In this document: positions 1 through 8,206 of the stretch, piece by piece
Layout of the letters: each line of letters opens with the position of its first letter
Position numbering within the stretch: position 1 is the first letter of the stretch
Source of the DNA: Microthrixaceae bacterium
GTDB taxonomy: Bacteria; Actinomycetota; Acidimicrobiia; Acidimicrobiales; Microtrichaceae
Direction: 5' to 3'
DNA length: 64,000 nt
NCBI GenBank assembly: GCA_020845705.1
Contig: JADLFH010000035.1
Span: forward strand, 1 to 64,000
Notes under the pieces: generated by a model
Told to the model about the DNA's origin: nothing
Seen by the model: only the letters and a program-made list of their open reading frames with translations
Database searches by the model: none
Made by a program: the position numbers and the translations under genes

Positions 1-569
1 ATGAGCTGATCGATGAGCTTGCCGACGACTGCTTCATGCCCTTCACCGTGGGAGGTGGGATCCGGTCAGTGAGCCATGTGGGGCGATTGCTCGAGGTGGG
101 TGCCGACAAGGTGGCGATCGGCACCGCAGCTGTGGAGGAGCCGGCTGCACTCGCCGAGACGGCGAAACAGTTCGGGAGCCAGTGCGTCGTGGCCGTGATC
201 GACGTTACCCGGGATGACGCTGGCTCACCGACGGTGATGACCCGGTCCGGGACGCTTCCGACGGAACGTGACCCTGTGGAGCTGGCCCGGTGCTGTGAGG
301 ACATGGGCGCCGGGGAGATCCTTCTTCAGTCGGTTGATCGAGACGGAACCATGAGCGGTTACGACCTGGAGGTCATCGCGGTGGTCTCCGACGCAGTCTC
401 CATCCCGGTTATCGCCTCCGGAGGTGCTGGGACCTACGACGATCTTCTCGACGCGCTCGGGGTTGGTGCCTCCGCAGTTGCCGCCTCTGCCATGTTCCAT
501 TTCACGGAACAGACCCCACTCCAGGCGAAGGCGCGCATGGATGAGGCTGGCTATCCGGTCCGGCGGTAG
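1..569 (+). CDS. HisF-like cyclase subunit, 5' end missing
   Basis: The reading frame is open from base 3, so the N-terminus lies left of the window. The visible part is the C-terminal two thirds of a HisF (imidazole glycerol phosphate synthase cyclase) TIM barrel: VGGGIRS at the strand that follows the first half-barrel, then SVDRDGTMSGYD, which holds the second catalytic Asp of HisF, and VIASGGAG near the C-terminus. It converges on the flippase gene, 78 bp away. Because a HisH2/HisF2/amidotransferase set sits on the other strand, this is more likely a surface-sugar amidination paralogue than the histidine enzyme, but the missing N-terminus prevents a firm choice. Confidence 0.8.
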   Translation, partial: ELIDELADDCFMPFTVGGGIRSVSHVGRLLEVGADKVAIGTAAVEEPAALAETAKQFGSQCVVAVIDVTRDDAGSPTVMTRSGTLPTERDPVELARCCEDMGAGEILLQSVDRDGTMSGYDLEVIAVVSDAVSIPVIASGGAGTYDDLLDALGVGASAVAASAMFHFTEQTPLQAKARMDEAGYPVRR

Positions 570-612
570 CAGGCTCGGAAGTCGGCAGCCGGCCATACGA
601 GCCCCCTGGCTA

Positions 613-632
613 CTCGCCGGCACCTCGGCGAG
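613..632. terminator. small hairpin between convergent genes
   Basis: A 7-bp inverted repeat (CTCGCCG / CGGCGAG) with a 6-nt loop lies between the ends of the HisF-like gene and the flippase gene. There is no clear T-tract, so its role as a bidirectional terminator is only possible. Confidence 0.3.
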
Positions 633-647
633 CGGTTACCCCCAACC

Positions 648-2117
648 TCATCCCGGCTCTCCCAGGCCCGCCCGCACCTCCCTGTTCTCACGCCGCAGTT
701 CGGCTTGGATCAGACGAAGCAAGACTGCTCCGATTGCGACCGCGGCAACCAGTCGAAGAGCCAACGGCAGGCCGCCGCCGGGGGCGAATCCGGCGATCAC
801 GAGAACGATGGCGGACACAACGAATACCATGGCCTCATTCCGCCCTTGCCACGGAACGTCGGCCACCCTTCGAGCTGCTGCGCGGGACATCAGACCTGCG
901 GTGGCATAGCCAGCAAGGGTTGCTAGGGCAGCACCGGACAACCCGAAAGTACGGATGAGGAGCAGGTTGAGCGCGATGTTCACCATCGCGGAGGCCGGCT
1001 GGATCAGGGCCAAGCTGGCGGTTCGCTTCGTCCAGAATAAGACATGCATGCCCGAGAGGTAACGAACCTCGAAGAGCATCGAACCGAGGATGATTGCAAC
1101 TGGGAGAACGAGTTCGTCGGGCTGATACGTCGGGGGAGCGGCGAAGCGAAGGGCGAGTGGTGCGGCAAGACCCAGTGCCCCCGCTGACCCAGCCACCAGC
1201 ACAGCGACGCGGACACTCGAGTCCGCCAGCGTGATCCAACGACGTTCCTCCGACTCCGAGAAGATGTGCGGAGCCCAGGCGTTATTCAACGCATTGGTCA
1301 GACTGAAACCCGCCGTTGCGAGCGAATACGCGACCTGGTAGCGAGCGGCGGCTGTGAGCCCGAGCTGATCGGCCAGAATGACTCGGTCACCAGCAGAGAG
1401 AACGATGGCGGCAAGGGTGTGGACGACCGTCGGGCTTCCGTGCCGAAGCGCGGCACTCAGCTCCGTCCGCGACGGCAACCGTCGCGGAGTGACCTTTGCG
1501 AGAGTGGCCGACACCAAGCACCCCGCGACTGCACCCACAAGAAGTCCGACGAAGTAGGCCCCCGAAGTTGCGCGACCCCACAAGAGCAGAAGGCCGAGCA
1601 GCTGGCCACCAATAGTCGACACAAGGGTGCTCAGGACGAACGCCGCCGAACGACGTTGCGCCTGCAACACGCTGAGGCAACCCGACTGAATTGACATCGG
1701 CAGCGCCATCCAGACGGCGAGCTGCATCGCCGGGCCATACCCACCGAGCCCACCCCTCGCCCACCACGGCCCAGCGAGGTGTGCAGCGGCGATGATGGCC
1801 GTGGAGATGGCTGCGGAAGCGGTGAGCATCTGCGCGGCTCGATGATGCCCGTCGGCGGCCCTCTCATAGATGGGGAAGGCGACCACTGTTGTGAGGCCCA
1901 GCGAGGCTGCTCCGAGCAAAGCTTGAAAGACAAGCGTTGCGAGGGCGACGACCCCGACTTCCTCCTGACTCAGCAGACGAGTCACAACGGGGAGAACGAG
2001 GATGTAGCTCCCGAACTGGAGGATGCGGGCGACCAGATAGATCAGTCCTTCTCCCACTAGGCGGCCACTCCCCTGGTGAGACAACCGGCCCGGGTCGGAT
2101 CCCCCTTCCCGCATCAA
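648..2117 (-). CDS. Wzx-type polysaccharide flippase (MATE/MVF family)
   Basis: 489 aa, almost entirely hydrophobic, with about 12-14 predicted membrane segments from residue 25 to the end. The N-terminal stretch GEGLIYLVARILQFGSYILV is typical of Wzx/RfbX-type exporters, which flip lipid-linked oligosaccharide units across the cytoplasmic membrane. It starts one base after the stop of the amidotransferase gene, so it is probably translated from the same message. As the last gene of the sugar run it fits an export role. An O-antigen/teichuronic-type repeat-unit flippase is the best reading; the lipid-linked substrate cannot be read from sequence. Confidence 0.85.
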   Translation of the reverse strand: MMREGGSDPGRLSHQGSGRLVGEGLIYLVARILQFGSYILVLPVVTRLLSQEEVGVVALATLVFQALLGAASLGLTTVVAFPIYERAADGHHRAAQMLTASAAISTAIIAAAHLAGPWWARGGLGGYGPAMQLAVWMALPMSIQSGCLSVLQAQRRSAAFVLSTLVSTIGGQLLGLLLLWGRATSGAYFVGLLVGAVAGCLVSATLAKVTPRRLPSRTELSAALRHGSPTVVHTLAAIVLSAGDRVILADQLGLTAAARYQVAYSLATAGFSLTNALNNAWAPHIFSESEERRWITLADSSVRVAVLVAGSAGALGLAAPLALRFAAPPTYQPDELVLPVAIILGSMLFEVRYLSGMHVLFWTKRTASLALIQPASAMVNIALNLLLIRTFGLSGAALATLAGYATAGLMSRAAARRVADVPWQGRNEAMVFVVSAIVLVIAGFAPGGGLPLALRLVAAVAIGAVLLRLIQAELRRENREVRAGLGEPG

Positions 2118-2118
2118 A

Positions 2119-3276
2119 CTATGTCGTTAGACGCGCTTCACGCACGAGATCACGACGACGCCGGAGCCAGTGGAGCAGCCGCCCCAGTGATGGGTAGTCA
2201 TCATGAGGCCGCGGCGGAGCGGCCATAATGGCGTCAAACTCCGAGCTGCTGAACCCGAGCTTCTTCAGGACGTACTCACGATCCTCAGCAAGCAGATCGG
2301 GGCCGCATGCGGGGCTTGCAAGCTCGGCAAGCGCCTCCTCTCTTGACAGCTCACCGTTGACGATGCGACTGGAGAGATGAGCCTTCCGCTTGTCGACCCC
2401 GAACTTGGTCGGCAAGATTGCGCATTGGTAAAAGCGAGTAAAGATCGACTCATGATGTTTCTCGCCGTAATCGCGCCATGCCAGCTCCTCAGATAGCTCG
2501 CGTTCCGCCAGGTCTCGTCGGTAGTGAATATTGTTAAGAATCTGGACATAGGTGCAGCCCAGATTCAGTGCACGCATCATCCCGAACGTGAGAATCGAGT
2601 CATGCGGAAAGGTCATCAATGGCACGGTTCCGAATCTTTTCTGTATTGCTCGAATATTCCGCCAGTCCTGTTTCGGCCATACCCAAGCGTCTGGCATGAC
2701 AGATTCAGTCGCGATGTTGGTGCCACTCAACACGAACTTGACTCCCCGGTCCTTGGCTAGTCGGTGCATGACAGCGAAAATCGCATGGTCAGTTACTAGC
2801 TCGATATCGATCACAGATGCACGCAGAAACGATCGCTGTAGGTCACGGAACTCATTCCAATTGACGACGTAGGTTTCCAGATCAAATCCGAGTTTCGTGC
2901 ACGCCGCCTCAATATTCCCGACTGCGACCTCGGAGTTCCAGCCGTTGTCAAAATGAACCGCCAAGGCTCGAAGTCCCAAGCGGGACGCAAGCAGTGCAAC
3001 ATATGCACTATCGATCCCACCGCTCATTCCTATGACGCAATCGTAGCCGCCACATCGAGATGCACCAAGCACCCTTTCCCGTAGCCGATCAAGTCTCGCG
3101 TCAACCTCAACATCGGTCTGTGGGAGACTCCGTAGAAGCAGCTCCGCGCGCGTGCAGTGGTTGCACACCCCATTCGAATCGAAGCCGATATTGGGATCGG
3201 ATGTATCCATTACGCAACGAACGCATCGGCGCATTTCCGTCCCAGACCCAACGTAAGAATCAGAATCGGAGCCCAT
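2119..3276 (-). CDS. N-acetyl sugar amidotransferase (WbpG/PseA/WbuX type)
   Basis: 385 aa. An N-terminal CVRCVMDTSDP followed by CNHC gives a Cys4 set near residues 18-42, then a PP-loop ATP-pyrophosphatase motif GMSGGIDSAYVA near residue 85. This is the architecture of WbpG/PseA amidotransferases, which turn an acetamido group of a nucleotide sugar into an acetamidino group. In the P. aeruginosa O5 system the WbpG type works with HisH2, which releases ammonia from glutamine, and HisF2; both lie immediately upstream here. The start at 3276 overlaps the upstream HisF2 frame by 17 nt; the internal Met at MRRCVRC is an alternative start. Confidence 0.88.
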   Translation of the reverse strand: MGSDSDSYVGSGTEMRRCVRCVMDTSDPNIGFDSNGVCNHCTRAELLLRSLPQTDVEVDARLDRLRERVLGASRCGGYDCVIGMSGGIDSAYVALLASRLGLRALAVHFDNGWNSEVAVGNIEAACTKLGFDLETYVVNWNEFRDLQRSFLRASVIDIELVTDHAIFAVMHRLAKDRGVKFVLSGTNIATESVMPDAWVWPKQDWRNIRAIQKRFGTVPLMTFPHDSILTFGMMRALNLGCTYVQILNNIHYRRDLAERELSEELAWRDYGEKHHESIFTRFYQCAILPTKFGVDKRKAHLSSRIVNGELSREEALAELASPACGPDLLAEDREYVLKKLGFSSSEFDAIMAAPPRPHDDYPSLGRLLHWLRRRRDLVREARLTT

Positions 3277-4021
3277 CGATCTCCTCCGGGGGCAGATAGC
3301 TCACGAGAGCCGCGAAGTGGGGTCCTCGGGTCAGGAACATGCGGCCAACTCCGGCGGCTGCTGCACCACTCACGAGAACGTCCCGAATGTCGCCTCGCTC
3401 TCCACATCCGCCGCATGCGATCACAGGCACCGATACCTCGCGCGAAATGATAGAAGTCAGCTCCACATCATAGCCCTCGGCAGTTCCATCTCGGTCGACG
3501 GACGTCACCAGAAGTTCGCCAGCTCCGCGCTCAGCGAGCTCGCGACCCCAGTCGACGGGGTCCCGGTTCTGCAGCCGCCGCGGTCCGCTCTCGTCTCGAA
3601 CTCGGTACTTGCCCAACCTGCCGCGGCTCACATCCATCGAGGCCACGACACTCTGCGAACCGAAGGTGTCGGCCAACTTCGTCACAAGGGCAGGGTCACG
3701 CAGAAGCGCAGAATTTGCTGACACCTTCTCGCATCCTGCCCGCAGCACCAGCTCGGCGTCTGAGAGGCTCGCAACACCTCCGCCATATGTGATTGGCATG
3801 AAACATTCCTCGGCAAGGCCCCGAATCAGATCAGAATTCGGCCGCCGATCCTGCGATGTTGCTTCGATATCGAGGATGATTAGCTCGTCGACCTCCTTCG
3901 TGTTGAAAATTCTGAGTGCATTGACAGGATCTCCCAAGTATCGCGGGTGAGAAAACCGCGTGGTCTTCACCATGCCATCGCCTTGTAGCGTGAGAACGGG
4001 AATGACCCGTGGGCGGAGCAT
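3260..4021 (-). CDS. HisF2 (WbuZ-type) subunit for sugar amidination
   Basis: 253 aa, the full length of a HisF TIM barrel. The N-terminus reads VIPVLTLQGDG where true HisF has the catalytic CLDV Asp, so the first catalytic Asp is replaced; the second (SVDRDGTAEGYD) remains. The segment PRYLGDPVNALRIFN followed by KEVDELIILDIEA is characteristic of polysaccharide-linked HisF2 proteins rather than histidine biosynthesis. It probably channels ammonia from HisH2 to the amidotransferase. It follows hisH2 by 9 nt and overlaps the amidotransferase gene. It is clearly diverged from the HisF-like gene at the left edge. Confidence 0.88.
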   Translation of the reverse strand: MLRPRVIPVLTLQGDGMVKTTRFSHPRYLGDPVNALRIFNTKEVDELIILDIEATSQDRRPNSDLIRGLAEECFMPITYGGGVASLSDAELVLRAGCEKVSANSALLRDPALVTKLADTFGSQSVVASMDVSRGRLGKYRVRDESGPRRLQNRDPVDWGRELAERGAGELLVTSVDRDGTAEGYDVELTSIISREVSVPVIACGGCGERGDIRDVLVSGAAAAGVGRMFLTRGPHFAALVSYLPPEEIDGLRF

Positions 4022-4030
4022 CTCGATTTC

Positions 4031-4684
4031 CTATCGTCCAACTGCCAATTGTACGAACCTCTCGAGAAGCCGCATCCCGAACCGGTGACTCTTCTCTGGG
4101 TGGAACTGGACCCCATAGATCGAGCCATTCTGAACTACTGATGCGAACTCATGCCCGTACGCGGTCAGGCCGACGACGTCCTCAGACCGCTGGCAGCTCA
4201 AGTGGTAGGAGTGCACGAAGTAGAACCGATTCATCTCAGAGTTGTCGAGCAGCGGTGAGGACCTCACACACCGGACATCGTTCCATCCCATGTGTGGAAC
4301 CCGTAGATGCTGGCCGTCATCAGGTCGGAACTTGATGACGGCTGCATCGAGCCACCCCAGTCCTTCCTCATCCCCTTCCTCACTCCCGCGACACATAAGT
4401 TGCATCCCAAGGCAAATGCCGAGTATTGCCGTGCCGGCAGCACGCTGAGCTCCTAGAAATTCGACCAGGCCCAGTTGACGAATGGCACCCATGCCCTTAT
4501 CGAATGAACCGACTCCTGGCAGTATCAAGGCAGCGGCTTTGCCGAGTTGAATAGGGTCTGAGGCTACAATGCACGGAACGTCAAGCCGCCGAAGCATGTT
4601 CTGGATCGACCCGATGTTACCGAGGCCAGCGTCAACGATTCCGATCACGCCGCCCATGGATCCTCCGCTAGTTCCCGTATCCAT
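4031..4684 (-). CDS. HisH2 (WbuY-type) glutamine amidotransferase
   Basis: 217 aa class I glutaminase. The nucleophile motif is LGICLGMQLM and the His/Glu pair of the triad is in FHPEKSH near the C-terminus, so the catalytic residues look intact. It would hydrolyse glutamine and pass ammonia to HisF2. The stretch MGGVIGIVDAGLGNIGS near the N-terminus suggests that the real start is the Met at 4657 rather than 4684, since family members begin just before this motif; that start still overlaps the upstream gene by a few bases. Part of the amidination module with the next two genes. Confidence 0.87.
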   Translation of the reverse strand: MDTGTSGGSMGGVIGIVDAGLGNIGSIQNMLRRLDVPCIVASDPIQLGKAAALILPGVGSFDKGMGAIRQLGLVEFLGAQRAAGTAILGICLGMQLMCRGSEEGDEEGLGWLDAAVIKFRPDDGQHLRVPHMGWNDVRCVRSSPLLDNSEMNRFYFVHSYHLSCQRSEDVVGLTAYGHEFASVVQNGSIYGVQFHPEKSHRFGMRLLERFVQLAVGR

Positions 4685-6126
4685 GATCGCCAGGTCCCGT
4701 CTGGTTGTCTCGCCGCTAATGACCGGGGCCGTTCTAGCGCCGAGGTCAGAGCGTCAGTGATCTGCCTATTCCCCCATTTAGGGACGCCAAGAACCTCATT
4801 TGACGTGATCTCGGCGGAATAGATCGCCGTGCCTGCGTCGCCAACGACAACTGACGGAACACCGAAACGTGTGGCCTCGTGGACTGCACTTGACCCTCTT
4901 GTCCCGTGGGCCGATGCGTGGCGCAGTAGCGCGTAGAGAGGCATTGAACTCGCGTCGCGTACATTTGCCCGGCCGGGGGCCGCGCCGCTCAGCTCACGGT
5001 CCCAAGTCTCGATATCAGGCCGCGTCGGGTGGCAGCGTATCCACCAGCGCCACGTCGGTGGTGATTCGGCGAGAAGGTGGGCGAGTTCCCTTCGTTGGTC
5101 CGCTGTCTCTAACCCACCAAGGGTCCAGAGGATTGTCGGGCATCCCCGGCCCTCAGGGCTCATCGCCCGAACTTCTCGATCCGCAGCCACTGTCCCTGGG
5201 CTGTCCACTAGCCATCGATCTAGGAAGGGATTGCCGACTACCACCGGGCGGTGGTGGCTTCCGCCCCATTGAGCGATCACGTCTGCCTCAGCTGAGGTCC
5301 AAACAGCGAACCGGTCTGGGAGCAGCGGATAGCCTGGTTCGGGCGGTCGCCAGGACCCGTATGCGAAGTGTAGAGCGCCCTGAAGCCCGTGTTGAAGATC
5401 CACGGACGGAACACCTGCGAAGCGACAGGCGAGCACGAACGCCATACCTCGCAATGAGTAGAACTCAACGACAAGTCCCGCCACCGCTTCAGCCTTTCGC
5501 AGATGCAGCGCGAGCCGACGGGCCCACGTCTCAATGACTCGTGCTCCGACGGCAATGGTTGCTTGGCTAGGAATGCCAGTCTCCAAACCGATGGAACGAA
5601 GCCGGCGGGCGATGTCCTCGTACGCCGGAAGCTGGATCGACCGACTACGCCGGAGCCGGGCGGCCAACATGTCGAGGTCGAGCTGTCGCTGAATGCGACA
5701 GACCGGCATCGGCAGAGACTCAAGGCCGTAACCCGGTACAAGCAGCAACGGTTCCAGACCGGACTCCCGGAGCTCATCCCGCAGGGGATCACAGAAGCGA
5801 TCAACTGTCTGACCAAACAGCTTCACGTAGGAGACCCCGTCTGAGAGAAACACGGGCGAGCCCCGAGCAACCTGAGCGCTGGATCGACGGGGCGCGCGGA
5901 ATGACTGAGCAGCGCCTCTCGCCGCGGAGCGTGCGCGAGCGACAGATGCAGAGATACCAACATCCGATGTAGGAGCTGGCAGGCCTTCCACGGACCAAGC
6001 AATCGCATGGCCAATGCGAACCTTGAAAAGCGGCCAAATCTGAATCCCGTCGACCATCCATCGGTGAACAGGCAGGTCACGTTCGATCTCTGCCAGCTCG
6101 GCAAGGGAGTCGGCGAGCTTCGTCAT
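4645..6126 (-). CDS. GT-B-like glycosyltransferase of the polysaccharide locus
   Basis: 493 aa from the ATG at 6126, chosen because it forms an ATGA overlap with the pseC stop; an upstream in-frame ATG at 6153 is possible. No signal peptide and no clear membrane helix. The region with DLQHGLQG, then VVVGNPFLDRW, then HGTRGSSAVHEATRFGVPSVV near residues 430-460 looks like the nucleotide-binding half of GT-B enzymes (compare CDP-glycerol/polysialyl-type transferases with HP/S-S-E motifs). Donor and acceptor are unknown. Its place between pseC and hisH2 supports a role in building or transferring the unusual sugar. Confidence 0.55.
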   Translation of the reverse strand: MTKLADSLAELAEIERDLPVHRWMVDGIQIWPLFKVRIGHAIAWSVEGLPAPTSDVGISASVARARSAARGAAQSFRAPRRSSAQVARGSPVFLSDGVSYVKLFGQTVDRFCDPLRDELRESGLEPLLLVPGYGLESLPMPVCRIQRQLDLDMLAARLRRSRSIQLPAYEDIARRLRSIGLETGIPSQATIAVGARVIETWARRLALHLRKAEAVAGLVVEFYSLRGMAFVLACRFAGVPSVDLQHGLQGALHFAYGSWRPPEPGYPLLPDRFAVWTSAEADVIAQWGGSHHRPVVVGNPFLDRWLVDSPGTVAADREVRAMSPEGRGCPTILWTLGGLETADQRRELAHLLAESPPTWRWWIRCHPTRPDIETWDRELSGAAPGRANVRDASSMPLYALLRHASAHGTRGSSAVHEATRFGVPSVVVGDAGTAIYSAEITSNEVLGVPKWGNRQITDALTSALERPRSLAARQPDGTWRSWIRELAEDPWAA

Positions 6127-7232
6127 GACAGAGTCTGCGAGTCGAGGGCGCAACGCAGTTCGTCGATCACAGAACGTTGCTCCGGCAGGGAGAGGTTCAC
6201 GTACATCGGCAGCGAGAGGAGCGTCGAGAATGCTCGCTCGGTTTCCGGGAATGCTGAGTATGGCTCTGCGGCCGCGCTGAACGAGCTGAAGCGATAGGTC
6301 GGCACGTAGTGCACCTGCACGCCGATGCCCGCGCCTCGAAGATGCTCATAGATCTCGTCACGATGGCCTACCCGAATCGGAAAGAGGTGCAGCCCGTGGC
6401 GAGTCCCGTGGGGCGGGGAGGGCGGAAGTAGCACTCGCTCGTCATCCTTGAAAGCAGCACGGTAACGGTCAGCAATCGCTTCGCGAGCCTTCAGGAACGC
6501 ATCCAACCGCTCCAGCTGAGACGCGCCAAGCGCGGCGGCGATGTCAGTCAGGCGATAGTTCCATCCGAGTTCACCGATGTCGTACCTCCACGCAGGGTCG
6601 CCCACGTCACGCTCGATCCCATGATGCCGGAAACGACGAAGTGCGTCAGCGAGCTTCGCTGAGTTCGTCGTGATCGCGCCGCCTTCCCCTGTCGTCACCG
6701 TCTTCACGGGATGGAAGGAGAAGCAGCACAAGTCGCTGTGCGCACAGTTGCCGACGAGACCGTCTGGCGTGACCGCACCGATCGCGTGTGCGGCGTCCTC
6801 GATTACGATCCGGGGCCTCCGGCCAGCGGATTCGAGAGCCGCGAGATCCACCGGCAGACCGGCGTAGTGCACAGCGATGAGACCGTCAACGCTCCTCGGT
6901 ACCTGCTCAAGGTCCACGTTGAGGGTCGCTGGATCGATGTCGACGAACGCAACGTCGGCTCCGACATACCGCGCTGCGTTCGCGCTCGCCGCAAAGGAGA
7001 GCGGGGAGGTCACCACGAGGTCGCCCGGGCCGAGCCCTGCAACGTGCGCCGCGGCGTGCAGCGCGGCGGTGCCGCTCGCAACGGCGACGGCGTACTTCGC
7101 TCCGGTCACATCGCACAATGCAGCCTCGAAGCGCTCGATCACCGGACCCTGTGTGAGGTAGTCGCTCCGGAGCACCTCGACGACGGCCGCGATGTCGCTC
7201 TCGTCGATGCTCTGGTGTCCGTAGGGGATCAT
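6123..7232 (-). CDS. pseC: PseC-type UDP-4-amino-sugar transaminase
   Basis: 369 aa, DegT/DnrJ/EryC1 fold. The N-terminus MIPYGHQSIDESD and YLTQGPVIERFEA, and the PLP-lysine region FHPVKTVTTGEGG, are typical of PseC, which aminates the 4-keto product of PseB to UDP-4-amino-4,6-dideoxy-N-acetyl-L-altrosamine. The frame is open 38 codons further upstream, but the ATG at 7232 forms an ATGA overlap with the pseB stop and matches the family N-terminus. PseH, PseG, PseI and PseF are not in this window, so a complete pseudaminic acid pathway cannot be shown. Confidence 0.88.
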   Translation of the reverse strand: MIPYGHQSIDESDIAAVVEVLRSDYLTQGPVIERFEAALCDVTGAKYAVAVASGTAALHAAAHVAGLGPGDLVVTSPLSFAASANAARYVGADVAFVDIDPATLNVDLEQVPRSVDGLIAVHYAGLPVDLAALESAGRRPRIVIEDAAHAIGAVTPDGLVGNCAHSDLCCFSFHPVKTVTTGEGGAITTNSAKLADALRRFRHHGIERDVGDPAWRYDIGELGWNYRLTDIAAALGASQLERLDAFLKAREAIADRYRAAFKDDERVLLPPSPPHGTRHGLHLFPIRVGHRDEIYEHLRGAGIGVQVHYVPTYRFSSFSAAAEPYSAFPETERAFSTLLSLPMYVNLSLPEQRSVIDELRCALDSQTLS

Positions 7233-8206
7233 GTGACCAGTGCCGCCAGTTCCTCGGCGCCAAGCCAGGTCGCATTGGTATCGCTTACGTAGGCGAAACC
7301 CTCGGGTAGCGGTGACGCGCCCACCCACCTGTCCGGGGTACCCCACCAGGGATGTTCCGGAAGCACCACGTACACACTGCCGGCATCGACGGAGTGCCGT
7401 GCTTCGTCCTGGGTGAGCAGCGACTCGTGCAGCTTCTCACCCGGCCGAATGCCGACGACTTCCTGGGGTATACCAGGCGCCATGGCCTCGGCGAGGTCGA
7501 CGACCCGCATCGAGGGGATCTTCGGCACGAACACCTCCCCCCCGACCGTGTTCTCGAGAGCGAAGAGCACAAGCTCCACCGCCTCGTCGAGCGTGATCCA
7601 GAAGCGGGTCATGCGGGGGTCGGTGATGGTGAGGCGTCCCGAACGCACCTGGCGCTTGAACACTGGGACGACCGATCCGCGCGAGCCGACGACATTGCCG
7701 TATCGCACGCAGCAGAGCTTGGTACGCGACTGGGCGGCGTACGCGTTCCCCTGGATGATGAGCTTCTCCTCGCAGAGCTTTGTGGCACCGTAGAGGTTCA
7801 CCGGATTCACGGCCTTGTCGGTAGACAGGGCGACGACCTTCGCGACGCCGTTGTCGATTGCCGCGTCGACGATGTTCTGCGATCCGTTGATGTTCGTCTG
7901 AATGGCTTCGAACGGGTTGTACTCACAGGCTGGCACCTGTTTCATGGCAGCCGCGTGGATGATGAAGTCAGCACCTTTCGCCGCGCGGGAGAGTCGCTCG
8001 GGGCTGCGAACATCGCCCAGGAAGAATCGCAGCCGGTCATCGCCGTTGAAGCGCTCCGACATCTCGGACTGCTTCAGCTCGTCCCGGGAGAACACGCGAA
8101 TCGTGACGCTCTCGAACCGCTCAAGCAGCCGCCCGGCAAAAGCGGTCCCGAAGGAACCGGTCCCACCTGTCAGGAGCACTGTCCGCCCGTTCAGATCACT
8201 CGTCAT
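7229..8206 (-). CDS. pseB: PseB-type UDP-GlcNAc 4,6-dehydratase (inverting)
   Basis: 325 aa short-chain dehydrogenase/reductase. It has the Rossmann motif TGGTGSFGTAF at the N-terminus, AAMKQVPACEYNPFEA, and LSTDKAVNPVNLYGATK with the YxxxK pair, all typical of PseB/FlaA1. The enzyme makes the 4-keto-6-deoxy-L-arabino sugar used by PseC next door. The ATG overlaps the stop of the dehydrogenase gene by one base (TGATG), which indicates translational coupling. Confidence 0.92.
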   Translation of the reverse strand: MTSDLNGRTVLLTGGTGSFGTAFAGRLLERFESVTIRVFSRDELKQSEMSERFNGDDRLRFFLGDVRSPERLSRAAKGADFIIHAAAMKQVPACEYNPFEAIQTNINGSQNIVDAAIDNGVAKVVALSTDKAVNPVNLYGATKLCEEKLIIQGNAYAAQSRTKLCCVRYGNVVGSRGSVVPVFKRQVRSGRLTITDPRMTRFWITLDEAVELVLFALENTVGGEVFVPKIPSMRVVDLAEAMAPGIPQEVVGIRPGEKLHESLLTQDEARHSVDAGSVYVVLPEHPWWGTPDRWVGASPLPEGFAYVSDTNATWLGAEELAALVT

